Source: Cyclina sinensis
Taxonomy: Eukaryota > Mollusca > Bivalvia > Venerida > Veneridae
NCBI GenBank assembly: GCA_012932295.1
Contig: JAAONU010000019.1
Coordinates: 22,763,908 to 22,827,907 of the forward strand
Length of the DNA: 64,000 nt
Direction: 5' to 3'
Shown: positions 46,943-59,412 of the stretch, piece after piece
Layout: each line of letters begins with the position of its first letter
Position numbering within the stretch: position 1 is the first letter of the stretch
Made by a program: the position numbers and the translations under genes
Notes under the pieces: generated by a model
Databases searched by the model: none
What the model saw: the letters and a program-made list of their open reading frames with translations, nothing else
Told to the model about the DNA's origin: nothing

Positions 46943-49900
46943 CTGCAATGGTCAATTAAAGTATTTATAAGAGATTCACTTGCCATGTTAGGATCGACAA
47001 GTTTGCAGGGACTGCACCGGAGTACTGATAACATTCCTGTCCTGTTCTTTATACTTTTGGCACCAAAAAAAAAAACACCGACACAACCGAAAGGCCCAAT
47101 ATAGGACCTATTAAACTTGTCATAGTTAGAACATGCATTCCTTTCCACAATAAATACATATACAATATACTGATTTAAATCTAACACCAAAGACGTTATA
47201 TCAACTTAACAATGAAACAGAACAAGAAGTTATAAGCAGAATTGGAAATTGTAGTACCAGTTTAAAGTAATTAAAGGGCTGTAATCCATTTTTACTGCTT
47301 AAGTATTGTAGCTCTGACCATGAGACTAAGCTGATATTTTGTGGATCAACAAACAAATACTTTACATTTTGAATTTCCTTTACTTCCATAAAACTGCCAC
47401 AGTAACATCCATGCATGTACATGTAGATACTGTTCTTGTTCTAATCCATTTTTAAGCAATGCTGCCACTCATTTTATGCATTAAAAAAACAACAGTAATA
47501 CACGCACAATTTTTCTTGTAAATGAAGCTTGTAATGTGAGGTCATAAAGCATTTCCTAGACAGGTGTATAAGAAAGGTTAAATGTACCTGTTAATGTAGT
47601 TAGGAAAGTTAATTAACCAGCAGTGGTCTGAAAACAAGGGGCAATTAAATGGACAATAAAATGGACAATAAGACAGATCAACCTGAAATTTATAGGGCTT
47701 TAGGAAAAACAGATCCTACAAGACTACAGGAGTTCTGGATCACTAGCCCTTATGTTCTTGCTTGAGATACAACGTATTACAACTACCATTCCATAAGGTT
47801 AGGCTCATCATGTAAAAAAGCTAAATCAGAGAAATGTAAATCACTCATTGTTGTTACCAAGTGATTCCAAAAAGTTCTAACAAAATCAAGTTTACCATGT
47901 TGAAAGGTTTTATAGTAAAACTGACCAAGTGACCTTAAACAAAATCCTTTCAGACCTTTGATAACACTTCTTCATCAATAAACAAAGCTGCATTTATCTT
48001 GAACAGCTTTCCCTTACAGTAAGTAAAATATTTCTACAGTCTGATTCTACATATAATTTTTTGGTCTGTGAATTCTTGTTCCATGATACAGATTTCCAGA
48101 CATATATTTGTGGCACACTGAACAGCTGCTGTTACTGAATGTCTGCTTTATCAGTATTGATCTCCATACATCCCAGAGAAACTTTCTCAAAATAAAGGTA
48201 TTTACTGCTGTTTCCTGGCTGTGTGCTAAAACCCCTCATTTGCTAAATGCTCTTTATATCCCAGTAGTCAAGAGCTTTCCAAATGACATCAAAACAACTG
48301 TTGTTTATTTCTAGTACTTGAATGTCACAAGTGACCTCTAGTCTATAACTTTGATTGATATAATTGTCATACAGGATAGATTATCAGGAATTCCAGTCAA
48401 TATTATTGTGGTTCAGGACAGAATGTCAATGATGACTCAGAGTCTGCAGCTACTATATGCCACACAGAATTGTTAGTTCAGTTCTTGTTGATGTATGCCA
48501 CGCAGAACGTAAGTTTTTAAGTATATGGGTGATAGTAAGGTCAGCTTTCCCATCAATTGGCCCTTAACCCCTTTTGGGCCCTTGCTTTACTAAATATTTC
48601 TAGAATGGACTAGTCAAAATTTATTTACCATTCTGAAATGAAACTGACAACTGTTAACAGGACTGACCAAGGTTTGCAGTGGTCTCAAAGGCACAAACGG
48701 CTAATATTTTATCATTTGATGACAATGCCATAAAAAAATCAATAAAGAGACAAAGTAAAAAATTCAGTACACTGGAAAAATCAAGTCTAAACTACCATGC
48801 ATGTCTGACAAATAACATTTATTAAGTAAAGGTGTCAGACGAAAAACTAAAAAACAATAAACAGCATTTTGTGTTTAATGGTTTTTCCACATTCAAGAAA
48901 CACTGATCAATATAACACATTGTAAGTTGTTAAACTCATTAATTCCTGATGAATGTTGATCCTCTTACATCATACCATTAAACAACACTCTTTACATATT
49001 GATTTTACCAACTTCCTCTTTTTCATTCACTATTTTTGAATCTGTGTGTACAATCACTGTTCAGCTATTTACTCAAGTATCTGTTTTAGTAATCAATTCC
49101 ATGGGTAAATTACGATGATGAATCTCAGCTGCCTCCTGTTATTAAATATCTACAGAGGTGCACCTTGCACTCTGAGAAACACAAGCATATTTAAAACTTG
49201 CCTTTTGTCAAATACATGTATAACTTACACAAAGCATTTAAGTAAAAGCTTCAAATTACAGGACCCTAAAAAGGTTATTTTTGCTACCACAATTTGGCTG
49301 CATTTCCCCCAACAGAATAGTCTGCATTTTTCGAATTTTCCTCAACACCTCAGAAAGAAAACAAACATTAATTGATAACAGACACACATCATTCACTAAT
49401 ACCAGTACCCAGTCGACCTCCCGAGGTCCCAAAATGGATGTGTGAATTTTTTTATAAGTAATTGATAATGAAGTTCACAGAGTTCCAGATAATGTGCATT
49501 TTTGGATATTTTATGCTTAAAATATAACAAAAAAGTTCAAGGCTACAGGGCATTCCCCGAGAAAATTTTCTAAGCGCAACTCTGAGGGGGTGGGTGTGGG
49601 AGGGGATAATTCCCCCCTCCTGCATGTCTAATTCTTACAATGAAATGACACATTTTGCATATGTTTACCGGTAATGGGAGTTTAAACAAACAAAAAGTGT
49701 TCAGTATTTACATATTTTTAATTTCTTCCAACATCTTTATAGGACCGAACTTGGATACTGGATTGGTGAATAAGTGAATAACTTTAGCGGCATATAGTAC
49801 AGGGTTCTACAAATTTATCAGAGTTTAAGTTGTCCAGGACAACTGACCATGGCCAAAAAAGTTGTTTCAAAACAGAGTCAGATGTCCAAGTGACAAGTAC

Positions 49901-50000
49901 CATGTTTTCAGTGAGCGTTATAAATGAATAGGGTTTTTTCTCTTCATCATATTTTTAAATAAAAAAATGGAAAAAAGAAGGAATGTATATTTTGGAGGAA
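46943..50000. other. LIS1 upstream region or first intron, no gene seen
   Basis: AT-rich DNA without convincing exons. A non-coding LIS1 exon could lie here or anywhere up to the METTL16 promoter. A possible MITE remnant (ttaaccccttttgggccc) is at 48565-48720. Confidence 0.4.
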
Positions 50001-50039
50001 TGAAACCTTTATGGGTCTTATAAAAACTTTCACATCTTT

Positions 50040-50126
50040 GTTTTTTTTTTGGGGGGGAGGAGGGGGTGGTAGGGTGAGTACTGACCCATCTCATGTAAGC
50101 TTAAAGTTTATTTCAAAGCTTAGGAT

Positions 50127-50177
<51 letters not shown>

Positions 50178-50790
50178 AAAGGGGGCCCCATGCAGAGGGG
50201 GGTGGGGTGGGAGGGGGGAAGTATTTACCCATCTCATGTCAGTTAATATTTTATTTTTAGGCTTAAGAAGTTTTTTTCCTATATATAAGCATAAGCAAAA
50301 TCAAGTGGCCTCTAGGGGTTGGGCTAACTTTGACCCTAAGGATGTGTACCAACAATCTTTACAGTGGTCTTGCTGGTGATCAAGTATTCCAAGTTTGATT
50401 GGAATATCTTTGACACTTTTTGAGAAACATTTTTTTGACATTAACAAAAAGGTTAACCAAGAAATTGTTGAAACTAGATGGGTGTTCAGTGGAACACTTG
50501 TGTCGCCCTTTGGGTACTCTGTTAGAATAACTAAAAAGGTAAACAAGAGCCTGCTGGGGTTGAGGGTGGATGGGGAGTCAAGTACCTATGTATTAAAATT
50601 TAAAAAAAAAAATTGGGCCCGGCAGGTGGGGAGGGGGGGGGGGGGGGGGGGGGGGGAGTAAAGTGCATATGTTTTAAAATTAAAAAAAAAAAAAAAGGGC
50701 CCGGGGAGGGGGGGGACTGGTTGGGGGGGGGGGGGGGGGGGGGGTGATTCCCATGCAGAGGGGACAGTGGGGGGGGAGGAGTACTTACCC
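50040..50790 (+). repeat. Poly-G tracts within a duplicated segment
   Basis: Uninterrupted G runs of 50 (50127-50176), 24 (50633-50656) and 22 (50723-50744) bases, with shorter ones near 50050 and 50200. Between them are A runs and gggcccgg boxes. The segments after the runs (acccatctcatgtcagttaa at about 50228 and 50788) are about 560 bp apart and continue alike for more than 150 bp, so the block is a tandem duplication. Confidence 0.85.
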
Positions 50791-51559
50791 ATCTCATGTC
50801 AGTTAATATTTTATTTCTAGGCATAAGAAGTTTTTTTTTATATACAAGTTTAAGCAAAATCAAGTGACCCCGGGGGTGGGGCTAACTGTGACCCTAGGGA
50901 CATGGGTACCAACAATCTTTGCAGGGGTCTTGCTGGTGATCAAGTATTCCAAGTTTGAATGGAATATCCTTGACACTTTTTGAGAGATGGACATAAAGAA
51001 AAAGGTTAACAAAGAAATTTTAACTTGAAAAAGGGGCATAACATTGCAAACAAAAATTTGAGGGTTATCTGCCCTTGAAAAATGGTGTTGTCTTAAGTGA
51101 TACAATTGTAAGCATTACAACTGGAAAGTTTGATGAAGAAACATGAAGAACTGGCATAGTTATAGCCAATTTTAAGTTTTCATGACAAAATCCAAGTACA
51201 AAAAGGGGCATAACTCTGTCAATTGTGACCTTGACCTATACATTTTGGCATCATCATGACCCTCTTGTCGTAAGCAATATAATTTGGAAGTTTGATGTTG
51301 AAATGTTAAAAAATGGCAAAGTTAACGTTAAGTTTTCATTACAAAATCCATGTATAAAAAGGGGCATAACTCTGTCAAATGTGACCTTGACCTAGAAATT
51401 TTGGCATCAACCTGACCCTGTTGTCATAAGCAATATAATTTGAAAGTTTGATAAGATAATGTTTAGAAATGGCAAAGTTATAGCCAACGTTAAGTTTTCG
51501 TGGCGGACCGCCGGACAAAGCGATCCCTATGCATCACCTTTTCTTCGAAAGGGCGACAC
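50500..51559. mobile_element. Element with GTGTCGCCCTTT inverted ends and tandem core
   Basis: GTGTCGCCCTTT at 50500-50511 and its exact complement AAAGGGCGACAC at 51548-51559. The right half holds tandem units of about 165 bp (aaaaaggggcataactctgt, aatgtgaccttgacctag, ttatagccaacgttaagttt). A third unit set continues to about 51780 outside the right end, so boundaries are uncertain. No transposase. Confidence 0.55.
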
Positions 51560-52009
51560 AAAAAGGGGCATAATTTGCAAAAATAAATTTGAGTGTTGTT
51601 TAATAAGGAAATATTAAGAAATGGCATAGTTATAGCCAATGTTAAGTTTTCATGACAAAATCCAAGTACAAAAACGGGCATAACTCTGTCAAATGTGACC
51701 TTGACTTTAAGATTTTGGCATTATCCAGACCCTGTTGTGGTAAGCAACTAAGGGCCCATAACACAGCCAAAAATAATCTGACCAGAAACTCCTGACGATA
51801 TGCACAGTTAGGTTTGGCGACAAACATTCCTGTGTAGTTTCAATGAAATTCTAAATGACTAAGTGCCCATTACTCTGCAAAAAATAATCTGAGCAGAAAC
51901 TCCTTAAGATATGCACAACAAGGCTTGGTGAAAAACATTCCTGTGAAATTTCAATGAAATTCTCCAAGCGGTTTTGGAGATAAAGTGCTGAGATTTTATT
52001 TGGTCATCA

Positions 52010-52720
52010 AATATCGCGGTGGACGTCTGCTAAATGGTTCCGCGAACTTTTTCACCGGCAATTATTGATATCAAGGCTCACATAGTTTCTGATTACATGC
52101 TTTTCGGCAAATTTTATGCTGTAAAAATATCAAATAAATGTATAAAACTCTCATTCTGATGCATTTGTTTACGAATGCTCCTATTTTTTAACGCAAAGAA
52201 TGACAATTCAAAGCAACTGTTTCTCGAAACAGCTGACCATATTTTCAGAAAATAAACTGACTGATTTCCGATTGAGACGTGTTAACACTGCTTTCCTATT
52301 TAAAGAAAACATACAACATGTAAACCCTGCTGGGACATATGTATCATCTACGCAATCTAACAAGCGTTTTCAAAATTTCAACGATGGAAATACACAATAA
52401 ACAACTGTAATGTTCCATTTCATTAAGGTCTCTTCATACAATGTTCAGACAATCCAGGTGAGTTATGACCTTAATTCATTTCGCCTCGATCATCAAATAT
52501 CACAAAGATTACGGGACACTAAATCAGTTTTTTTTGCAATTAAAATTTGGCTGCATTTCCCCCCATCAGAATAGTTTGCATTTTTCAATTTTCCCTCTAC
52601 CCTTTAGATGGCAAACTTGACATTTTGTGATTTCATGACACTGATATCTTATTCCATGTTACCAGAACAAACATTTTTTTTCTGCATCTGCCCAGAAAAG
52701 CAGGCATAATTGTCAAGGAG
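52010..52720 (+). repeat. Direct duplicate A (flanks the mariner on the left)
   Basis: About 700 bp, strongly similar to 54745-55430: cgctaaatggttccgc, aattattgatatc, atttgtttacgaatgctcct, acaattcaaagcaactgttt and tcaaatatcac occur in both in the same order. The homologous copy has several indels. Confidence 0.8.
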
Positions 52721-52902
52721 CGCGGTAAGTCCAATTGCCTATAATTTAGGGCAAGGCATTCTACTGTGATTGACAGTCATGTATAATATGTGTTAAATCG
52801 CTGATCACCGGTGAACGGATTAACGATGTTTACTGAATTGTTTACGCATCGGCAACGTCTGAAAGGGCATATACAAGGTACATGACAGGAAGGGCACATG
52901 TA

Positions 52903-54187
52903 CGAGGGTGAATCAATAAATTCGTAAACTAATTCAATAGCGGGGAAATGATTTAATTGAAGTACCTAAAATGATTACTCCTTCTCAAATAAGTAACGTC
53001 CCATGCATGATTTGCACTTGTCCCATCTCTCAATCCATGACTCGAACAGGTGTTGTAGCTCTTCATGTGACATCTCCCGCAGCTTTCAGTCCACGGCACA
53101 CCTCAGTTCCTCTCTTGACTCAAATTTCGTACCACGAAGACTGTTTCATAAAGTTGGAAACAGCCAGAAGTCAAAAATTGCTGGGTCCGGGCTGTAGGGT
53201 GGGTGTGGTAACAGTTCGACATCGAGTTTTTCTAGTGTATTCATGACAACGTAGCTTGAATGGCTCGGCGTGTTGTCGTGATGTCATATGAATCCGGACC
53301 TAAGTAGATGTGGGCGCTTTCTCCTTTTTGCCGCCATGAGTTCCATTCTAAGTAATGTTGCATAATAGTTCCCAGTGACTGTCGTTTTCGGAGGAACAAA
53401 GTGGTTTAGCACTACACCGTATGTATCACAGAATATAATGGCCATAACCTTCCCGGCTGACTTGGAAATTATCGCTTTTGTAGGGGAAGGCGAGGAAGGA
53501 TGCTTCCAGACAGAACTCTGACATTTGCTTTCCGGTTCAAAAAAGTGACTCCACGTTTCATCACATGTTATCACTCGATTTAGAAAGTAATCGCCTTCTT
53601 CACGATACCTCATGTCATACTGCTGACATATTTTCACCCTCACCCCCATCTGCTCCGACATCAACAAACGAGGCACCCATCTTGCTGAAACGTGGCGCAT
53701 TCCTATCTATCAGTCATAATGCCCTGAGCTGTACCATATGAAATAGCGAACTTATCTGCTACGTGCTCCACACTTACTCGTCTATCTCGGAGTATGTACT
53801 CCTGAATGGCAGCCACTGTTTCTTCATCGGTTACAGTCACTGGTCACATGCACGACTGTCTTATTCAGTTGCCTCTCTACCATCTTTAAACCGCTTCATC
53901 CACTTTGAAATGGCACCTTTTGACAGAGCAGCCTCTCCGTAAACTTTTTGCAAATCTTTGTAAAACTTTATAACGATGCGCTGTTCGTTGAAGCTGTGTG
54001 ACACCATTTTCGAACGGACCCCCGTAAGGTGACGTCGTTTACGGGTTTATGATGTCGTAAGTGATGATGTCAAAGTTGCATACATTGTATGATTCATCTG
54101 TTTTCACAGCATTTAAAGTTTCGTTTCAAACAGACCAGTAGTTTTGACGCTATTGAATTAGTTAACGAATTTATTGATGCACCCTCA
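52903..54187 (-). mobile_element. mariner-like transposon
   Basis: Inverted ends of about 40 bp: left CGAGGGTGAATCAATAAATT then cgtaaactaattcaatagcg, right its complement with few changes, flanked by TA on both sides (52901-52902; 54188-54189). It encloses a transposase pseudogene on the minus strand. It is inserted in older repeat DNA between duplicates A and B. Confidence 0.88.
53130..54010 (-). pseudogene. mariner transposase, inactivated
   Basis: Minus-strand segments read in order: MVSHSFNEQRIVIKFYKDLQ with KGAISKWMKRFKDG (N-terminal helix-turn-helix part), VEHVADKFAISYGTA, the catalytic-domain piece ITCDETWSHFFEPESK (53284-53700, the longest open part), then VVMNTLEKLDVELLPHPPYS with PD, the mariner YSPD motif. 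At least two stops or frameshifts interrupt the N-terminal half (near 53700 and 53850) and the frame changes again around 53290. No intact enzyme is encoded. Confidence 0.85.
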
Positions 54188-54744
54188 TATACTTGGCAGA
54201 AAAAGGGCACATGGTGCTTTTGAAAAGGGCAGGGCACTCACAAAAGGGAGCAGGGTGCTAGCTGGTGCACTGAGCTGGGATACCAAATTTTTTAGGCTGG
54301 TAGCCCAGCTGGCTACCAAGTCTCAAGTGTTAATCTGTATCACAGCATTCATATCTCAATTATTTATTGCAGGCATTTTCATCTTCTACAGTTCTTAAAA
54401 TAGATCTTGTTTTCCAAAGTGGGCTCAGAATGCCGGAACTGACTGCAGAAATCAAGAATTCAATGGAAATATGACGGCCTCAGTCCCCTTTCCCGATTTA
54501 CCGACAAATCGGTAACAAGACAAATCGGTAACATGATTTTATATAGTAAAAAAATCTGGAGAAATCAGTAATAATAATAATATTGTATGTACCCAGACAG
54601 ATGATAAAGTAGTTGTGAAAAGGCATACTGGGGTACAGTACACGCCAGGAGAAACTCTCATTTTCCTCTATGTTGTCGCGGACTACCAATTCCGTAAAAT
54701 GCAACCAATTTAGAGGATCCCCGCCGCGGACATTGTCACATAAT

Positions 54745-55430
54745 ATCGGGGCGGATGTCCGCTAAATGGTTCCGCAAACTTTTTCACAAGTAATTATTGA
54801 TATCGAGGCACTCACAGTTCCTTATTACATGCATTTCAGTGAATTTAACGCTTTAAAAATATCAAATAAATGTATAAAACTGTCATTCTGATGCTTTTGT
54901 TTACGAATGCTCCTATTTGTTAACACAAAGAATGACAATTCAAAGCAACTGTTTCTTGAAACAGCTGACCATATTTTCAGAAAATAAATTGACTGGTTTC
55001 CAATTGAGACATGCTAAAAATGCTTTCCTATTTAGAGAAAACATAAAACCTGCTGCGACATCTGTATCGTCTAAGCGCTTTGCAAAAGTTATTGATCGAT
55101 TTTGCTATATAATAACAAGCGTTTTCAAAACTTCAACGACGGAAGTACACAATAAACCTACACAGCAATACATTGAAATTTGGTTTTAACTTTACCAAAA
55201 GAGACACATAATTGGTAGACGTAAAATTAACAGTTTCAATATGGTCATTTCATTACATGTTCAGCTAATCATCAGGAGTTAAGACCTTAATTAATTTCAC
55301 ACTGGACGTCAAATATCACCAAGATATTTTGCGATGTCGAGACATTGAGGACGTCCATCTTTTTCCTCGTTGTCGTGGCAGATATTTCTTTTTCTGCGTC
55401 CGCTCAAAAAATGTGAGTTCCTCTTGGCGC
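54745..55430 (+). repeat. Direct duplicate B (right of the mariner)
   Basis: Partner of 52010-52720. It shares gtccgctaaatggttccgca, atcaaataaatgtataaaac and cagaaaataaa, and differs by an insertion (agcgctttgcaaaagttatt) missing from copy A. Confidence 0.8.
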
Positions 55431-56532
55431 ATACTGTATACTGCTCCTCACAGAAAGGTGTTAACAACACATGTTGGTTGCTGAAGAAGTTATTAGTTTG
55501 TCTCAGCAGGTAATTATATGATTTGTGTTTGTCATGCAATTATCTTAATTTAAATTATTAAGACTAAATCTATAATATTATAATCATAGTTACTTTTAGA
55601 TGAAAAGAAAAAAACTTTGTGTTCTGTTTTAATTTAAAAGAAATTTGTTTTTCCAAAGACTTTGAATTTGAGGTAACTAGAATATTAAGTTTTTTTTTGT
55701 ATTAAAATATATAGCAAATAAACAGCTTATACAAAATTTCATTTTATGTTCATTTGCATAAATTTGTCATTCATTGTTATGTTATGTAAAAAAATGTATG
55801 TGGGATGAATGTGTATTTGGGAAAAAAAGGCTGCTTACAATGCCTATTTCTCTTCAGACATTTAAATTGACATGCAAACAGTTAATGTCAGATCACTCAA
55901 TTTTGATTCAACCAATTCCAGTTTGAAAATTGTGACCAATTTGTGACAGACACAAGCTACACACCATTCCTTTTCTAAATTACATAACCTTGCATCATTT
56001 AACCACATGTTATTAATTCAACCTCCTACAAAACATCTTTCGGAAGTCGCAAGCATGCTTAACTACCATCCACCTAATTATTCAGTCATAATTTATCAGT
56101 TGACCGCCATGTTTCTTCAGGCGTTTCGATGACATTTGGCAAAAAAGTCATCAAGACTATTATAATTTTGAGTCATACAGAGTTCTGGTGCATTAAATGC
56201 AAATTGGGAGCAATACCTTTGTTAAAACTCTATAATATTTTGACAGTATGCAGAGAAAATAGTAGAAATCCGTCTGTTATTTGTACCACACAACTATTTT
56301 TGTCTCGAAAAGTGTAATACTATTGAGCATGCGCACAAAAGGCGGATGTCAATCGTAAATGAGATGGGAATAAAGTCACTCATGCCCGTACCAAAACACT
56401 GTATCAATTTCTTACTCCCCTTTATAGTTGCCTTTAGATAACACGCAACAAAATAAAATCCCCAATAACTAAATTATTTATAAAAAAAAAGTAATTATAA
56501 ACATTATTATCATGAAAGTAAAAAAACAATAA

Positions 56533-57596
56533 CCAGGCCCGGATTTACCGGGGGGTGGGGGATTATGGGGCCCAAGCCCCCCCCCCAGCTGGCCCGTGTG
56601 TAAAAAAATAAAAGGGCTCATTTTTAAAGACTCTTAAACATTTTTTTAGCTCTTTTTCAGCTCGTAACAAAAACACAGTCAACCTCTCAATTTGCAATGG
56701 TCATGTAATATTGCGTAACAACTGATAACGAGTTCGCAACTTTATAGCCGTGTATATTACACAATGTACCGTATATTCGGCGGCACGGATTATCAGAGAG
56801 TTCTCCAGACTGATCATGATGTATAGTTTTCAAGCGTCTAGTAACCTTGACGTATTTGATAAAGTTGTTAAATGAGCGTCTCCTGGCCATGATCAGTTGC
56901 CTGATGATATTGTGCAAACTCCAATCGTAATAATTCGGTCTTTTCCGACAATTTCGTATAAAGACATATTGAAGTCGCCCGAGGTGTTCCGAATGGTGCA
57001 AACTCCATTCCATTACCACTGCCGACAGTCATGTCACGTGACGATGGTCGAAAGTAAATAAACAAAATTTCAAACTTTTTTTCAAGTTACATTTTTCTAA
57101 AATTTCATTACACACAGGCATGTTTAATCGATGCAATTCCAATTGTAACTAAACTAAACAGAGAAAAAATAAATTCTTAAAAAAAATTCATACATGTTTA
57201 TATAGCTGAAATCCAGCTAAGGTTAACCAGTGTCTGCAGAGATCTTTCTAAAGAATGAAGGGGAGATCACTGCGAGGAGATTGGATAATGTGATGACGAT
57301 GTTATTTGTTATGAAAATTAATTTATTGATAAATTATTTGTTTCAGAGGACTTTATAAATATAAAATAAAAAAGTTAAAACCTTTCATATGTTTTTTGCT
57401 TTAGTTGAACATTTCAAAGAATACCAGTATATTTCTTTTAAATTCTCACACAAATTTCATTATATTTTATGCCTAAAATGCACCAAAATGAGCCATTTAC
57501 TCCACCTTTTTAGAAAATTTTCTTGGGGGAGGCCCCCACCCCCCTACAGAAGGGGGTCTCCCCCTCCCCAGTCAGAAATTTCTGGATCCGGCCCTG
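56533..57596. mobile_element. hAT-style element with CAGGCCCGGAT / ATCCGGCCCTG ends
   Basis: Left end caggcccggatttaccgggg, right end tctggatccggccctg, inverted with one mismatch, the CAGGGCCGGA style seen in hAT elements. C- and G-rich subterminal stretches lie at 56577-56587 and 57525-57570. No matching 8-bp target duplication was seen. Internal open frames on the minus strand were not recognised. Confidence 0.45.
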
Positions 57597-58902
57597 ACTT
57601 AGGACCTGTACTTAACTGCTCTATTTAAATTTAGCATAATCGCTTGATCCGGAACATAAAAAACGAGATGGCGCGTAAACACGGAGTTTATCCGAAATTT
57701 CCAAGATGTCTGCGCTCATGTAAAAAAGGCCGTAAATAAAACTAAGAAATGACATGTAAAATAAATGAAATTTGTTATCATTACTTTTTCTTTTATGACA
57801 CTTAACGTAAATCTACAAGAAAATTATCATTTATTTATCACCAGCTTGCAGAATGTCACATTTTGAATGTTTAAATACTTTGTCCCTAATGAATCGAGTA
57901 ACGGCAAACGTAGATCTACAGTACTGACTACTGTACAGTCCCAAAAACTTAAATAAGGACCAAGAATTTCACCGTAAGACTTTTATCCCCAGATATAACT
58001 TTTACTTAGATGGTGATATACCTTTATATTTTCTTGTTCATTTTTAATTAATGATTAATGTAGTCTCACTATTTCGCCTCCGAAGGTGAACCCATTTTAC
58101 AATCTGATATTTTATTGTTGTTCACCTTCTACGTCTCACTTTGATCTGCATCTAGCTAAGCGGACTCGCCCAATCGTAGGCGATTGGGCATTTTTTTATG
58201 GCTCGTTTGTCCAACAGTTCACAGAGTTTAAGGCAAAAATGATAAAAATATGATAACTAAATTCATACCTGATCCTGTAATCCAAGAAAACACACAAATA
58301 CATAAGTATAGAACTGAAACACTTATTTCGTACCTGATTTATCCACCATTTTATTCAAAATTTGGCAATCGGAATACTCGGTGTTCTAGGTAATAAGTTA
58401 ACTAGGGTAGGGTAAAGAATCTACCGAACAATATCCGCTCAGTTATATGCAGTTTAAAATTAGACTTAAAGGTTGAACCACTAAAAAATATCAGAATTAT
58501 AAAATGGGTTCAACACTTTAAGCTTAATTAATTAGGCTATGATTAATGTAATTATGTTATATTGATGCTCATTCAAGAAGTTCAGACGATTATTTTCATA
58601 TTTTTTTTTTTTTTTGAAATTATGGGTCTGGATTAATTGGACTTATTACATCATCACAGTTCCCACCTTTAAGAAGCATGTGTTGTTATATGTTTGTCAG
58701 TCAGCTCTCCTTGATGGGCAATACTTGATACTCAAATACTTTGCATATCCAAGGATATGTGCATAAGTGCATTTCTTTTATTAAACACAATTACTTTGTT
58801 TGCCACTGTAACTTTGCAAACATGTGTAATCAGTCAAATAATTAGTTGAATGTTTTATGATTCAATCATTGATCATTTCATGATAACTTTATCCTTTTAA
58901 TG

Positions 58903-59412
58903 CCCCCAAAGGGAGGCATATGATTTTTTATCTGTCCGTCCGTTTAACATAATAACTTTCTTATTAGTTAGTGGATTTACTTCATACTTCGACACAACAC
59001 CCCTTTGGACAAGGCCTTTACACTGACCTATAATTATTTGACCGTGACCCCTGATTGACCTTTACCTTGAATATCCAATTATCCAAAAACTTTAACATTG
59101 GCCATAACTTCCTTATTAGTAAGTGGAATTGCTTCATATTTGGACACTACACCTTTTTGGACAAGGCCTTCCCACTGACCTATATTTATTTGACGTTGAC
59201 ACCTGAATGACCCTCACCTTGAAGATCAAATTGTCCTGAAACTTTCACATTGCTCATAACTTCCTTATTAGTAAGTTGATTTACTTCATACTTGGACACA
59301 ACCCCTTTGGATAAGACCTTCCCACTGACCTATATTTATTTGACCTTTACCCCTGAATGACTGGTTCTCAGATCAAAGCTCAAAGCACCACTTTCGGGGG
59401 CATAGCCATCTT
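58903..59412 (+). repeat. Interspersed repeat with three ~154-bp internal units
   Basis: Opens gcccccaaagggaggcatat and a tgtccgtccg word, closes ttcgggggcatagccatc. In between, units starting cataacttccttattagtaa (about 58947, 59101, 59254) are repeated three times with the shared gacaaggccttcccactgac text. It lies in the LIS1-METTL16 interval. Confidence 0.8.

Noticed and set aside
50011..50379. 122-residue open frame with poly-glycine
   Set aside because: Produced by the poly-G tract; no other protein character.
50586..50863. Proline-rich frames on the minus strand
   Set aside because: Read-through of G runs on the other strand, interrupted by poly-F from A runs.
56687..57019. 110-residue minus-strand open frame within the hAT-style element
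   Set aside because: No transposase or other motif recognised; open length is within chance for this region.
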